64,000 nt of DNA, from assembly GCF_032854445.1 (NCBI RefSeq), contig NC_088300.1, positions 62,472,984-62,536,983 of the forward strand. The letters are read 5' to 3'. The notes beneath the pieces were generated by a model. It had not been told where the DNA came from. It saw only the letters and a list, made by a program, of their open reading frames with translations, and did not search any database. A program made the translations under genes and the position numbers. Positions 37,201 to 50,030 of the stretch are shown here, in pieces. Positions within the stretch are counted from its first letter, which is position 1; every line of letters begins with the position of its first letter. The stretch is from Liolophura sinensis (Eukaryota; Mollusca; Polyplacophora; Chitonida; Chitonidae).

Positions 37201-40200
37201 CAAATTATCCTCTTTCCTTCCGCTCAGTCTTAAAAGATGTTCCACACGCTTAGTTTGACTCGCGTGCCAGGTTTTCAAAACGCTATACACATCCAAGAAC
37301 CTGTCGCGACTGTTGTTCCGAATTAAACCTCAATTGCAGATTTATTTTCCAGCCATCATCCTAAGGTCAGGTCGGTAGCCTAGATATCAGCAGTAATTCT
37401 GTGTGGGACCGAATCAGTGTTAATCACAGTATTTAGTTCTCAGTTTCATTTGATTTACAGTAGAGCAGTGCACGTCATTTTGGACTTACTCAATCATGAT
37501 CATGGATAATTTTGAATCACTAAATGTCGCCGTGTGTTTGCGGCCTCCACACTGTAATGTAAGATACATGTGTATATGACGGAGTTGATATTGTCTAAGT
37601 TGTGATGAGTTGTGAGGTGTATGAGGGAGAGCACCGGCAGTTGGCTATGTTGTGTTTAATAAAGTAATGAGGTATGCTGTTGTTTCCACAACATTCTGAT
37701 GTAAGGCAAAGAGGATTGCACGGATTTTGCTCACCACTATTCAGAGATCTAATTTTTTTTCTGTAATTTGCTTAGAGAATAGCTAAAGCAAATGAACCAT
37801 TCAGCACCTTGGCTATTTGCAATTGCGCTTAACTTAAATCAATGGAGTTGTCCCTTGTCTTCAGCACATGCTCCCCATCAAGGCTTGTAAATACGTACCC
37901 GGTTATTTTTATCACCTTTCCCTACCGACTCTTATTCATCCTAGTCCTGCCTACCTATCTGCACTAATCCAATATAAAGGTCAAGCTGGATTGTAACAAA
38001 TCCTCTCTGGCTTTTAGCTCTTGGTTTACCGTGCTTTTCTGGAATCCTGCCCCTAAGATTTACACCGCCCCTCAGCCCGTCTATCGGCCGCCACTGCCCT
38101 TAACCTAAACAGGTGATTATAGCGTAATTTCTAGGCTATGCACACGAGGTAATAAGTCAACGGGGAAAGAGTTATCACAAGACACATACAGCCAGAACAA
38201 ATACCACATAGTCTGTGTCCATCCTCGGATGAAAGGTTCACGGCTTAAGTCTGGAGCTTCCTCTCCAGTTAGTAGTGCCTTGACAGATTGAAGATGGGTA
38301 CTTTCTCTCCATCCAAGCCATCGTCTTGGTTTCAGCCAATCCACGCTTCATTTAAAGAGGTTTCAGTTAATCTACAGTATCACCATTGCTCCACGAACTC
38401 TAAATATATGTACAAAGTATTGCCTGAGTTTAAATGCCACAAACAGCGTCGATATCACATCATAGAAGACTGTGTTGTAGAGGTTTGTACCTGTTATTGT
38501 TATGTCGAGTTTCCAAAGGGGAGCTACACTCATCAGATTCGGTCAAGTCGAAGAATGATGTGCGTCGCCATCTGCCGAAGCATGGAAACAAGTCCAGTTT
38601 AATGTACAGGCGGTCAACATTGTATGCTACATCGTGTTTCAAACACAATATATCAAACTTAGTGCAACTGATCTACTATAAATGCTGTCCTCTTAGGACA
38701 CGCGACCTGAAAACTGACAACACATGTTTTCTCATACGTAAACTTACATGATCAAGTACAGCTTACAATGATGTGTTTAAGACGTCGTTTCCTCCTAACT
38801 TATTTTGGTCGAGTTTTTTAAGTAATAAAATCGATTTTAAAGGAAAGGTATATGCTCGAACCATACGACACCGTCCAAACTTTTTAATACATTGATTATT
38901 TGTTATTTTGTAGGACTAGAAAACCTTAGATAATGCCTTTTTCTGGTTAATACACGTGAACGCTGTCTAGAAATATTTCCATTTTCATGTATTTTCTGAC
39001 TGCAAAGTTGAACATTTATCTTACCAGAATATCCAATGTACGTTCTCATATCAGAAATGTGACGTGACCGACCACCACCTATTTCCATACCATTCAACCA
39101 TTCTTCACACTAGAAACCAACAACCAATTAAAAGTTAATTTAAGACGGACATGGCTGGTTAGGTTTTTCTGTTGACAAGTTGTTCAGCGGCAGTACCGGA
39201 AGTCCAACGCCGAGGTGCCTGGGTAATTACACATCATGTCCTTGGAGGAAGTGGGCGGAGTTGTCAGTCTGCCGGACCTTGTCCTTGACACCAGGCGAGC
39301 GTCATTGGGCACAACACTATAGACAATACACTACTTCAAAATTCGAGACTTACGGTGTGGTTACCGGCATATATTTCTCATTAGCAGACAACCATCCAGC
39401 TAAGTCCCGTCAAGGTCTTGACTGACATAAAGTGGTATTAGCTTTAATGGTACTGTGGGCGTGTATGTTATAAGGTGTCCGAGTCTAGACTGATCCCCCT
39501 ACGCCCCATGCTGACCGATACATCAAGGTCATTCCGGATTGAATCAGACTGTCATCCATCGCCATCTCATACTCGCATTCCCCTATCAATCAGCCTCTAT
39601 ACACGCTCCGTCCATATTGTCCACATGAAAGAAACAAAAAGCAAGATGGCAGCTTCCGATACTGGCCAGTTCTCAAGTGTACTTATTCCATTGTGACACT
39701 GTGACATAGTGACAATAAAGCAAGAGGTAGATCTACTCTGAACAGCTAAGAATTATACCAGGCGGCGCCCATTTCGAGTTGTCTGTGTTTAATTTAGCCT
39801 GCAGTCATTATAGAGACGTGGGGCATGGAAAGATTTGGAATGACCTAAACGTACGAACAATATCAGAATCAAATTGATATGGCCAAACTGATCCTAGACA
39901 ACTGCACCGGGACAATATACTGGTTTACTGAAGTCACGAAGGAATTCGCTGGCTTTGTATGCTGTGGGAGTCTTCAGAACAAGTATCAGGTATCATATCT
40001 ATTTACATATTTAATGCCATATATATTTAATGGCGAGATATGTAGAATTTCTTCGCCCCCTAATCTGGCAGCAGTGGGCGGATAATGATTTGTGCGTCAC
40101 TTTATTAATTGTTTTTGAATTCTTATGTTTTGAGAAATTTAAAAGAGGGATTTATTGAACAGAACAATAAGACTCTAACTATGATTATTTGTAGTATAAA

Positions 40201-42417
40201 ACAGTATAAAATGGCAGACATATCGCAATAGAATGCGTTGGACGTCTCCATGGATCGGTGGGAAATTTGGAATCAAGTGGTGCCTGCCAAATGACAAGTG
40301 ATGACTTATTATTGGTATCATAAGACTTCGCCTTTTGTTAAATATCCCATCGAGCAGAGATGATCATACTTAATGTTGAGATAATATAACACCCTGGTAC
40401 ATTATAGAATTAAAATGCCTTAAAAAGGCTGGTAAAGCAATGTGTTCTAAAAAAAACTCTCAGATCAGACTCGAACCAGCCACAGACAGAAATGAGTGTT
40501 AGATTACTGACTTTCTACACTTCATGCAACGTTTTGCCTTAAGCTTGTAACATATACTTGATTATAAGGATGCAATTGGTTTGGAGATTTGGGCGGGAAG
40601 ATTTAATGAACCAAGGTAAACCATGCAGGATAAAATTCGTGGGTTGAAAAGAAAGACTATCCAAAGCATGGTTGGGAACGGAAAGTTTTACACGCAGCCA
40701 GTCCAATTAACTTTGGACTTTGTGTAAAGGTATCGACAATGGCCTTTTCTTGTGGAATTTACAAAGCACATGTTTGAGCGTACGAAGACATCATATAATA
40801 AAAAATGATGACTATTATGCTGCTACCGGTTTCCAGGATGAAACGTATGCAGTTCTTATACTTTTTAAATTATGTTCCATTTATTTCCAGTCAGCGGACT
40901 ATTTTGTTTACACTGTTAAAACTAAAATGATGCATTATTCACTTAAAGAGTATAAGGAGAGATCACACTTGGATAGTGTTGTATGTAACGCATGTAAGTG
41001 TTAAATGTAACAACCGGAAGTGATCAGTTTACGAAATCGAAATGTGATCACTCCTTAGATCTTCATCGCCTCGATATGTCTGAAATATTGCCGATGACGT
41101 GTCAAACAATAACCATTCTTTCCTCAAACCTATAACCGATACGTGTTTTGTTATATATTTCGTTCGCATCCGGTGGTGGTGTGATTTTAACATGAAGTCA
41201 CTGATCTGTCCATTGCAAAGTGGCGAGCGTGCCTTCGCAGAGTGCTTTCTCACGCTTTGTCAGTTGACATGGATGGCAATATCACCATGCAAGAATGATT
41301 TATGTTAAAACATGTGTGCACTTCCCGCCGTATGTTCTCATATTCTCTATCGTGTCATTGCACCTAAGACATCATCGGTCCATCGCCAATTCGTTTCATC
41401 GTCGCTTCGTCGTTCCATACAGCGGCTCTCTAGGATACAGTTGCATCGCTAACCAGACCCATATCTCCGTGGCCAAAATGCTCCATCGCCAAATCCCTCT
41501 ACCGGAGTCTAAACCCCAGTCGCCTTGCTGCGTTCTCAGTTCCTATACGATATTCCTGCGGAAGCCAGCTGAGTATGATAATTTGTGATAAATAAAAGGC
41601 TAAATGGCTGGCTTTATTTTCTGGCTTTACTTTGTTTTCACTGATCAGAATCCTTCGGATATACACTCTGAAGTCTGTAAGTTGTAATTGTCTGAAATTT
41701 TTCTGTCGATCCTAACAAGCCTGCAAATGTTAGCTTCAAAGCTCAGTCTATCACTTTGGAACAGTGTACTGTCACTGTTACTTACATTGAATAAGGATAC
41801 CGGATACCCGGATAACAAACTTACGTGTAAACTCTGATTAACCAGTATCTTATTAAAGGACCTGGTGCGGTAAGGTGGAGAATCGGCCCTAGGTAGGTAC
41901 GATAAGAAAGTGCAAATTCCAAATTCCATCAGAGTTCTGCAAATTTCAAAATCAGAAGTATAAAACTTGGTCGAATCACCCATAAGTTATGGGGCAATAA
42001 AAGAGATGGTTGCTTAATGATAACCCACCAATAATGCACTATCGATCAAAAACGACCATTTTTCGTTCATACAAGGTACTGTGTCTTTAATTTACAATAT
42101 GAAGATCAACGTTAACCAGAAATATATGTTTACTGAATCTTTCACGTGTGTAACTTTATAATGTGATCAGGTTCGTCTGATTTTGGCAAGTTTCAAATTC
42201 GTTTTTCAGCCATAATCTGAGATTGTGTGAGATAATAGGCTGTCATAAATGAGTGTTGTCATGAGTTAGAATGGATAATTGTTAAGTTATTATGTAACGT
42301 GTGTCAGCTATAGCGAAATCATGCGTGAATCCTTGTTGAGATTAGATGTGGCCCTCTAGTTATCATTAACTTTAATATATTATGCGAAAGGGAAGTATAA
42401 GGCTGAGCATATGTATT

Positions 42418-42475
42418 TAATTCACTGGTGCGTAACAGTGTGCTCAAGAATATTTCAGAAAGTTTCACTTGTGGT
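42418..42475 (-). repeat. SINE-A tail remnant, inverted
   Basis: AATTCACTGGTGCGTAACAG, then TGCTCAAGAATATTTCAGAA and TTTCACTTG resemble the inverted SINE-A 3' end with a small duplication. It lies about 100 bp from a better preserved copy. Confidence 0.5.
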
Positions 42476-42572
42476 GCAGTGATTTTCCCCACTCTACAGT
42501 GTCCGATACAAAAACGATATTTCAGTGCGACTAGAGCAGTCTATCATTTTTCGATTTCATGACCTTCATTGT

Positions 42573-42748
42573 TATTTATTTATTTATTTATTTGACTGGT
42601 GCTTTACGCCGTACTCAAGAATATTTCACTTATACGACTTCAGCCAATATTATGGTGGGAGAAAGCCGGGCAGAGACGGAGGAAACCCATGGCCATCCGC
42701 GGGTTGTTGAGAGACCTTCCCACTTACGGCCGGAGATGAATCCAGATA
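42573..42748 (-). repeat. Head-less SINE-A with 9-bp target duplication
   Basis: Inverted SINE-A from the TTTATTTATTT tail through TTACGCCGTACTCAAGAATA and GGTGGGAGAAAGCCGGGCAG to CTTACGGCCGGAGATGAATC. It lacks the tRNA-like head. CTTCATTGT flanks it at 42564-42572 and 42749-42757, so the truncation happened at or before insertion and is not later erosion. Confidence 0.9.
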
Positions 42749-44939
42749 CTTCATTGTATGTTTGAGGCTTTATAAGTCGCACGCTTGAGGTATAACAGAA
42801 AAAAAGAGAATGCAACTAAAAAAAAGAAGTAGCTTCACTAGCCAGCAGCTACTAGGAGTATCCAGCAGCTGTCACTCACAGTTGTAGTCAGTGTTCTTCT
42901 TGAGGTGCACACTTTCTTGCAATGGGGGCGATTCCCCGCCTATCCTTACCAGTCCCTTTGAAAACAGTATTTAGCACTATGACTATATCGGACATGAAAA
43001 CCGATCGGTTTTAAAAAGACTCAGCTGCTACATAACCGAAATTCGTTTTGAAAATGATGTAAAACTCGTAACAAACCGATCAGTGTGTTATAACGTACCA
43101 TTGATGTAACGTGAGTTGCACTAAACTGTGTACTTGTGACACAGTTTATAATAACGGACAGGAGAAAAGAAAATACCGAGATGTAGGTCAGTCCACATAA
43201 TCGATTAGAACAAAATTCAGTTTGCAGGTTATGCTTTTTTGAATTACCACACTCTTTTTTCTTTAAATGATTCCTATATTGATGACTTCGTATGCCATAT
43301 GACCATCATATGCGTTACCTCTATTTTCATTGATGTTTTCCCCTGAGACTATGTCGGTGGTGGGGAGTTAAGCGCAGCACATAATCTGATTTACAACCAA
43401 ATCAGGGTGATCAAAGGCAGGATTATTCTGAATTTTTTGTGATAGAAAGCACAGGTGTGTTCATGGTGATAAGCTGTGCATCTGATCACTGTTGGTTGAA
43501 GAAAAGAAAAAACAACTAAATAAGGTATGGTTGTGAAGGAAATTATTGTGTATTCTCAGAGAGGCATCTCACGCTGGGATCAAGTTCCATTGCATGAGGG
43601 CTTGTAGCCTGATTTTTTTTTTCTAACGCAGATCACTTAACCAAGTTAACATGCAATTCAGTTGATCTATGTAAATCAGAGAATCATGCTTATAAGTAAT
43701 TTATCACGTTGTTATCAGTTCACCAGTCCGGATGAAAATGTTCCGTTCTGGTAATTATATCTCACAATGGGCACGCATGTCCTCCAAAGACGTCGTCCAG
43801 TGTAGGTTCATCGCATAAATACATCAAAGAAGGTCTTTGATAAAAAAGGAACACCACTATTCATTTTAAAAATCTTTAGTTAGTCTCCATTCCTCCGCTC
43901 TGTCTTAGAAGATAACTAATTTTACTCTCGCGTGGGTCTTTCAAAAAGCTACTAATCTGTCCAGTTCGGTCATTCCGCATTGAAGCGTATTTTGCAATCA
44001 TTAAACTGTGAACTGATAGGTGTTCCAGGTATCAGTGGTAATTGTTTGCCCGAACACATAAATCAATCTTAATTAAAGTATTTCGTCTCATCTTTCCCTT
44101 CGACATGTTTAGTCTGTAGAAAATATAGCACTGCGTGTCATTTGTAGTTCAAGTATCATAAACTATTTTTAACGATGGTGATTGGATGATCAGTGTAGTA
44201 AGATATATGTAGGGTGGAAGAGAATTTGCTTTAACGTATGCTGTGATAGGTTAGGCTATATGTGAATCGGACTCGCATATGTCTTTGTTTAGCCAAATTA
44301 GCTGCTACCTATGTAATTTAAAACATTGGAGATTATGCTGGCCACCGGTTCAGAAAATTCAAAAATTTTGTGAATTTGATTTTCTTTTTTTCCCCATAAT
44401 AGCTAGAGAAATATTGCACCCCAGCCCTTGGTGCTTTATCAGCTATTTGTAATTGCACTTTTGTGAAATCAGTGGAGTTATGGCTTGTCTTCAGCAGATG
44501 CCTCACATCGCAATCATATCAGTAGGTACCTGGTTATTTTTAACACCTTTCTCGGGTAACCATTTTCATTCTTATGGCAGTGCTCGCCCTAGCTTTATAA
44601 TTTCATTAAAGTGATACAAAGGTCAATCTGGATGACAACAAATCGTCTCTGGCTATTCTCCAGTGTTTGGCCGTGCTTTTCTGGAATCCTGCCGTGAGAT
44701 TTACACCGTCTCTCAGCAAGTCGCCACTCTATTCTTTATCCTAAGCAGGTGATTATAGTGTTATTTCTAGGCGGTGCACACGAGGTACTAAGTCAGCGAG
44801 AAAGAGTTATCACAAGGACCACACAGCCAGTACAAATACCACATAGTCTGTCTCAGTCCTCTTATGAAAGATTCACAGCTTAAGTGTGGAGCTTCCTCTC
44901 TAGTTAGTAAGCCCCGACAGATTGGACATTGGCAATTTC

Positions 44940-45570
44940 CCTCAATCCAAGTTATCAACTTAGCTTCCGTCAAATCCAGGCTTGATCAACCTGATTTCAT
45001 TTGATTTAAGGGTAAAGTATCTGTTTGTGGCCAATGATGATTGCTTCATAAACTCTGAATATATATCCAAATTAGTTTTTGCGTTTATGGCTTGAATTTT
45101 GTCCAGTGATGATTTATGGAAATAACAGCTTAGCCTTTGCGTTAATCAGCTGGACTCAGTGACCTGATTTTGGACTGCCACTCAGTCTGCTCTGTATGCT
45201 CACTTTATGTCATTTCCACTTCTAACACATTTTGTACAGATATTTTGAATTCATCAAGCAACTTCAGATTTAAAGGAAAAGACCTCTAAAAATTGAAGTC
45301 GGCATCATTAAATTTCCCCAATCCAAGCTATTAGCTTAGATTCCATCAAATCCAGGCTGGATTAACCTGATTTCATTTGATCGACGGACAAAGTACTTGT
45401 TTGTGACCAATGACGATTTCGTCATAAAATCTGAATATATATCCAAATTAGTATTTTCGTCTATAGGTTGTATTTTGTCGAATGATGAGTTATTGAAGTA
45501 ACAGTATAGTCTTTTCGTTAATCAGCTGGACTCATTGGCCTGATTTTTGACTGCCACTCAGTCTGCCCAT
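44940..45570 (+). repeat. Tandem duplication, period about 376 bp
   Basis: 44940-45200 and 45316-45570 match in order: AATCCAAG at 44944 and 45320, then AACCTGATTTCATTTGAT, TGAATATATATCCAAATTAG, TAATCAGCTGGACTCA and ACTGCCACTCAGTCTGC. They are separated by about 115 bp of unmatched sequence. Each copy starts inside the widely shared block that other units have once (for example 38305-38370). Confidence 0.85.
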
Positions 45571-45660
45571 ACAGGCGTATAGCGGCTTGTACCCGAATCG
45601 GTACACCACTTAACCAACTATTACCTCTTCAAGAACACCTGTCAAGAAGAATTGTCAACA

Positions 45661-45750
45661 CCAACCCATAAATCCCTGAGTTTGTGGTAAGTTAACACCA
45701 ACTTATAAATCACTGAGTTTGTAGTAAGTTAACACCGACTTATAAATCAT
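45661..45750 (+). repeat. 37-bp tandem repeat, about 2.4 copies
   Basis: CCAACCCATAAATC, CCAACTTATAAATC and CCGACTTATAAATC start at 45661, 45698 and 45735, an exact 37-bp period. Each copy contains GAGTTTGT-GTAAGTTAACA where complete. Confidence 0.9.
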
Positions 45751-45780
45751 AGAGGCCCCCCCATACGATTAGAAGGATCT

Positions 45781-46115
45781 GCTACGCCATCTGACAAAGT
45801 ACTGAGGTGTAGCGGCTTCTAGCTGACTGTGAGCACACACGATCACCTCCATATGATCACCTGGCAAGTTCCAAAGTCAACACCACTTGACAAAGAACAG
45901 AGGTGTGGCGTCTCCTAACTGACTGTGAGCACACACCATCACCTTCATATAAACACCCGGCAAGTCCCAAAATCAACACCACCTGACAAAGGACTGTGGT
46001 GTAGCCTCTCCTAACTGACTGTGGGAACACACCATCACCTTCATATGAACACCCGGCAAGTCGCAAAGTCAAGACCACTTGACAAAGCACTGAGGAGTAG
46101 AGGTTTGTAACTGTC
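45781..46115 (+). repeat. 96-bp tandem repeat, about 3.5 copies
   Basis: GACAAAG starts at 45793, 45889, 45985 and 46081, an exact 96-bp period. The unit holds TAACTGACTGTGAGCACAC and CCCGGCAAGTC. The basic unit is related to the single-copy stretch at 38440-38490 and 31060-31110 (GTGTTGTAGAGGTTTGTACC). Because 96 is a multiple of three, the minus strand stays open for 94 codons (45857-46141) as a 32-residue repeat. I read that as a consequence of the period, not a protein. Confidence 0.92.
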
Positions 46116-46139
46116 ATAGTTTCTCTATGGCCATATTGC

Positions 46140-47285
46140 AACTACGATGTACCCGTCTGATCATGGCTGGCAACATCACCTCGTATACTAGTGCCCATAC
46201 ATTAGTGTAATTCCTGATACATGTATATACCACTCCACGAATTATACACGAGAAAATCGCCTTGGTTTCATTGTTTTTATATAAATCTATTGGCAAGACG
46301 AAGCCTTCTTTTCAGGTTATCCATTTAATTATGGCCTTAATAAGGCAAACTTAAAATAACTCGAATTGTGTTTGACACATTGTTCTGCAGTAAAAAAAGA
46401 GAGCACAAGCTTCAAACATTCTAGAAGGAGACATTTTAACTGTAGCCGTGTTTGAATTTTTGACTTAAGTCTGAAGATCTTTGATAAGTACGGGCCTAGG
46501 ACAGTAATGGCGAGGCAGCAGGTAAAGTCAGAAAAAAAAAACAGAACAAAAAACTCTCTCAACATCTTTTTTTAATATTTGATACATATGAATTTCCTTT
46601 ATCTGAAGTATGTACACTATGATTCCAATGGAAACATAAATCATTTTATTGATAAATAATTATAGCTCCCCAAACGGACAGTTGTTGTGAAGCACAGCCC
46701 AGACAAACCCACGTGCGTCGCGAAATGTCAAACTTATTTAGTGGTGGCGGTTAAATAAAGCAAGGGAATAGTGTGGCGCATGCCCTGTGGGGAATATACA
46801 CTGTCAATGATGACCATTACGTTCATCACTAAAAGTTGTTCGACACAGTGGAGATATATTGCATGCTGATATACTCTGACAGCCACGTTGAAAGGGGGTC
46901 TAGCCTCTTGCTGTATCTTGCACGCACAAGGTAAAATGTGTTAGGTTACCTAAAGTCTACATCTTTACATCCAGGTACCAATCACCGATGTCTTACGGCT
47001 ATCGGTATAACGAAAGCACATCAAAGCCTCCTGCAAACTATCGTCTGTCTTAATGTTGAGCAAGACATTATAGAAAATAAATTTAGTCAATGGTTATGTC
47101 ACGTAGCCTGGAAGTACCAGATGACAAAAACGACAGCCAATAAAAAGCACACACAGTATGACAGACCCTTAGTTTATATTATATGTGTAATGGAGTTTCG
47201 AACAAAACGTTTTCAGGACTGCGTAATAACGGTTGTTAAAACCGGTTGACACATCATGCATTTATTAATAAAACACATTTGAAGA
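46140..47285. other. Interval in unit delta with nothing recognised
   Basis: No SINE, tandem repeat or match to other units was found. The open frames (46938-47249 + and 46329-46565 -) have no recognisable motif or partner. The end near 47288-47335 may be an eroded inverted SINE-A tail (TTTATTTATTTCTTTATTGA, then TTTTTACGCC). Confidence 0.4.
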
Positions 47286-48985
47286 TAATATTTATTTATT
47301 TCTTTATTGATTGTTATTTTTTATCGGTTTTTACGCCTTTATATGCGTTTTCGACTGACTTTTACCACATTCTAAAGATTCAATATTCTAGAAGACAGAT
47401 GTCGCCGTGAATAGCACCGTAAACTAATGACACAAGGGCATTTAGGGAATCTGGTCTGCTTAAAAACACTAGTCCCCATCAGCCCCAGACACGCAACCCT
47501 GAATCAGGCAAGGTGGGTTTTATCAAATGTGAATATTCTGGTGAAAGGTCATCCCCCAGGCGCTTACAATGATATGTTTTAGCTGAAGCTCACTTCTTTA
47601 GGTTTAGTCTTATTTCGCTGTTTTTTACGGGGTAAAATCGATTTCAACCTATTGTGTCCCTCGCCTCTAAGATCCTTTCCGAAGAAAATATATTGACCCC
47701 AACACATATAAGACTATTAAATTATCATACAATAATCACTTTTCAATTGCTGACGTGTCACAGTTTTACTGTACAATTCTAGAAAGCGGTCTAAAAGCAT
47801 ATATTAGAACAAACCTATATGGATTTTGTTTTATAACTGTCGAGATCAATGTCTACCACAAGAAGATGTCTAACGTAACGTTTTTCTCGTCACATGTAAA
47901 CTACACGACTATATACAAACACAAGCAACGGTCAGGTGAGTGACTTGCAGTTGCTGTGTCAATTACCAGGTTACCGGAGGTTTTAGCTCCATGCTCAAAC
48001 AGGGAATATTCCAGATTTCTCTGCTTCCATTGTTGTTCCGCTTTTGGGGGCAAGAACGCTTTGCGATCTGACGGAAATCTTGCCCTCTTTCAATATGACG
48101 CCACATATAAGAGACTATGGCTAATGGTTTACTCCGGGCACTCCGGGCATTTCCCCAACCTTAAAATTGGCCACCATCATAAGTGTGTATAAATAAACCA
48201 GTTTTGAAGCGCTAAACAGAAGTCATATAAATAACATACATGTGAATAAACCCTTTTAAAATGAAAAGCTCAGCTCTTCGGGAAAATAATTATGGCTTCT
48301 TGATAGTTGGCATCCCCAGCCTAAACAAGTAAAAACGACCACACAAAAATCTGGAATCGATCGCAGAGAATATCCTAAATGCCTTGTGTTGCAAAACTCA
48401 AAGTTGACTGATTGAACATCAAAGAATTTTGGGTGGTTTGAAAACCCCTCAGGGGAATAATCTGTAAATGAAAGAACAAAAAAAAGCGCAACAAAACGTT
48501 TTAACTTCTGCTTTTAAGATTTTAAGACAAATGACAATTAGAAATCAAAACTGCGCTTGTGCCATCGATCTTTCTCCAGAACCGACTTGCACAAACTCCT
48601 TCCCCATGTACAACTATACACTATAAGAGGCTGCAATCTAGTCCGAATAACTGCTGCCGAACGGTGGCGGTGTGTTCCATGTGCAAAAGAGTCTCCCACC
48701 CATTAATTTAGTCATTATCGTACAAAGGAACAGTTATTGCACTGACACTCCGAATAAATAAGTCAGTAAATAAAATCAAACAAACATCCAATGCACAAAC
48801 TGTCGTGAGAATATACAAATACTAAAGTATACTTTTTTACAATGTTGATGGAACATATGAACTTCCAAATTGTTTCCCTGTGATGTTGACAGGGCGACTA
48901 CTGAAATATGTTTGTTTGTGGTATTGGCAACATTGTTCGGAATGATTTTGCCACTTCCATTTTTATGTATGTTTGAAGTTTGCCA

Positions 48986-49352
48986 TCGTCACTTGACAAT
49001 TGTTCCATCATATGACAACGAGGAGTCATTAAGCGTGTGTCCATCATATGACAACGAGGAGCCATTTAGCGTGTGTACATATCCTGTGATTTCTTGTGGC
49101 AGAGAGAGTCCATAACGCCAAAGTGCTGCCGCCACTGACTTATCATACCGAAGACACCAGGCATGACACTCCACCCTCTCACATTATACTGATACCGCGC
49201 CAACTACTCACGTTTCCTTGCTATAACTCTCAGTAATGAGCGCAAGGCGAGTCAGCAACAAGTACCATTTTAAAACTCTGTGATATGACTTAAACCGGGT
49301 TTCATCCTGCGTCTCCCAGCGAACACTCTAACCATTACACCACCGAATCTTT
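48986..49352 (-). repeat. SINE-B copy, inverted, shared by delta and epsilon
   Basis: On the minus strand the head reads GGTGTAATGGTTAGAGTGTT. The body follows with GCTGACTCGCC, GCGCTCATTACTGAGAG, GGAAACGTGAGTAG, GTATCAGTATAATGTGAGAG and GGAGTGTCATGCCTGGTGTC, and it ends GTCATATGATGGAACAATTG. The copy at 59757-60092 occupies the same place in unit epsilon, so the insertion predates that duplication. A 36-bp duplication (49005-49076) lies inside this copy only. Confidence 0.8.
49005..49076. repeat. 36-bp tandem duplication inside SINE-B
   Basis: CCATCATATGACAACGAGGA starts at 49005 and again at 49041, followed by GTCATTAAGCGTGTGT or GCCATTTAGCGTGTGT. Unit epsilon has one copy at about 59783-59818, so the duplication arose after delta and epsilon separated, or was lost in epsilon. 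Confidence 0.9.
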
Positions 49353-49430
49353 GCCTCGTGTTTAGAGATAGTTGTAACTGATAGATATATGTATTACGGT
49401 TTATTTACTGGGAAACTTTTTAGAGACTTT

Positions 49431-49610
49431 CCAGCTCATGCTGGCTTCCTCTCCGGCTGTAAGCGGGAAGGTATGTCAGCAACCTGCGGATGGTTGTGGT
49501 TTGGGCTCTGCCCGATTTCCTCCCACCATAATGCTGGCCGCCGTTGTATAAGTGAAATATTCTTGAGTACGGCGAAAAACACCAATCAAATAAATAAATA
49601 AAATAAATTA
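49431..49610 (+). repeat. Head-less SINE-A with target duplication and paralogous empty site
   Basis: Starts at TCCAGCTCATGCTGGCTTCC, just past the B-box position, and continues through CTCTCCGGCTGTAAGC and CCTCCCACCATAATGCTGG to GAAAAACACCAATCAAATAA and an (AAATA)n tail. TAGAGACTT flanks it at 49422-49430 and 49611-49619. Unit epsilon has a single TAGAGACTT at 60158-60166 with the same flanks and no SINE, so this copy inserted after the duplication. Confidence 0.95.
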
Positions 49611-49954
49611 TAGAGACTTCAATTCCCCAGTAGATCTCATTTCCTGAAGCTCCTTCTGACCAAGATGATCTCATGTGGGTCTATTTTGACAACACTTTCA
49701 TCTTTCTTTCCACAGTTAGCCAACAAGTACGTGTCAATTTAAGACGAACATGGCCAAGGCTCAGCTGGAAATTTAGTCTCTTTACAGGTAGCTGAGCAGC
49801 CGGACCGGAAATTCAACGGTGAGGTGTCTGAGTATTGACAGATGTTTTGCTGGGAGGAAGTCGGCGAGCGACACTGGACACCACACTCCTGTCATAAATT
49901 ACTGTACTTCAAAACTCACCAGCTACTGTGTGGTCCCCATTGCATCTAATTCAC

Positions 49955-49955
<1 letters not shown>

Positions 49956-50030
<75 letters not shown>
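49956..50030. repeat. (TA)n microsatellite, about 37 repeats
   Basis: An uninterrupted TA run of about 75 bp. The same position in unit epsilon (60504-60527) has about 12 repeats. In epsilon about 100 bp follow before ATGACAAGCATGTCAG; in delta that sequence is missing and the TA run abuts the motif. Confidence 0.95.

Larger units (their letters stand above)
36680..43600 (+). repeat. Array 2, unit gamma
   Basis: The most compact unit, nearest to an unembellished repeat: 36960-38370, 38640-38840, 39050-39970, 40020-40660 (anchor), 41030-41540, 41610-41760, 43340-43600 follow one another in the same order as in alpha and beta. The 169-bp stretch 38434-38602 is open in two + frames, but the corresponding part of beta (31030-31170) has indels. 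No gene is called. Confidence 0.75.

Noticed and set aside
45661-46115. CRISPR-like regular repeats
   Set aside because: The 37-bp and 96-bp units are contiguous tandem repeats without unique spacers, in a eukaryotic context.
48985-49180. Short overlapping frames at 48870-49115 + and 48989-49174 - with a repeated SYDNEE/SLSYDG motif
   Set aside because: The repeat is the 36-bp duplication within SINE-B; the epsilon copy lacks it and the frames break.
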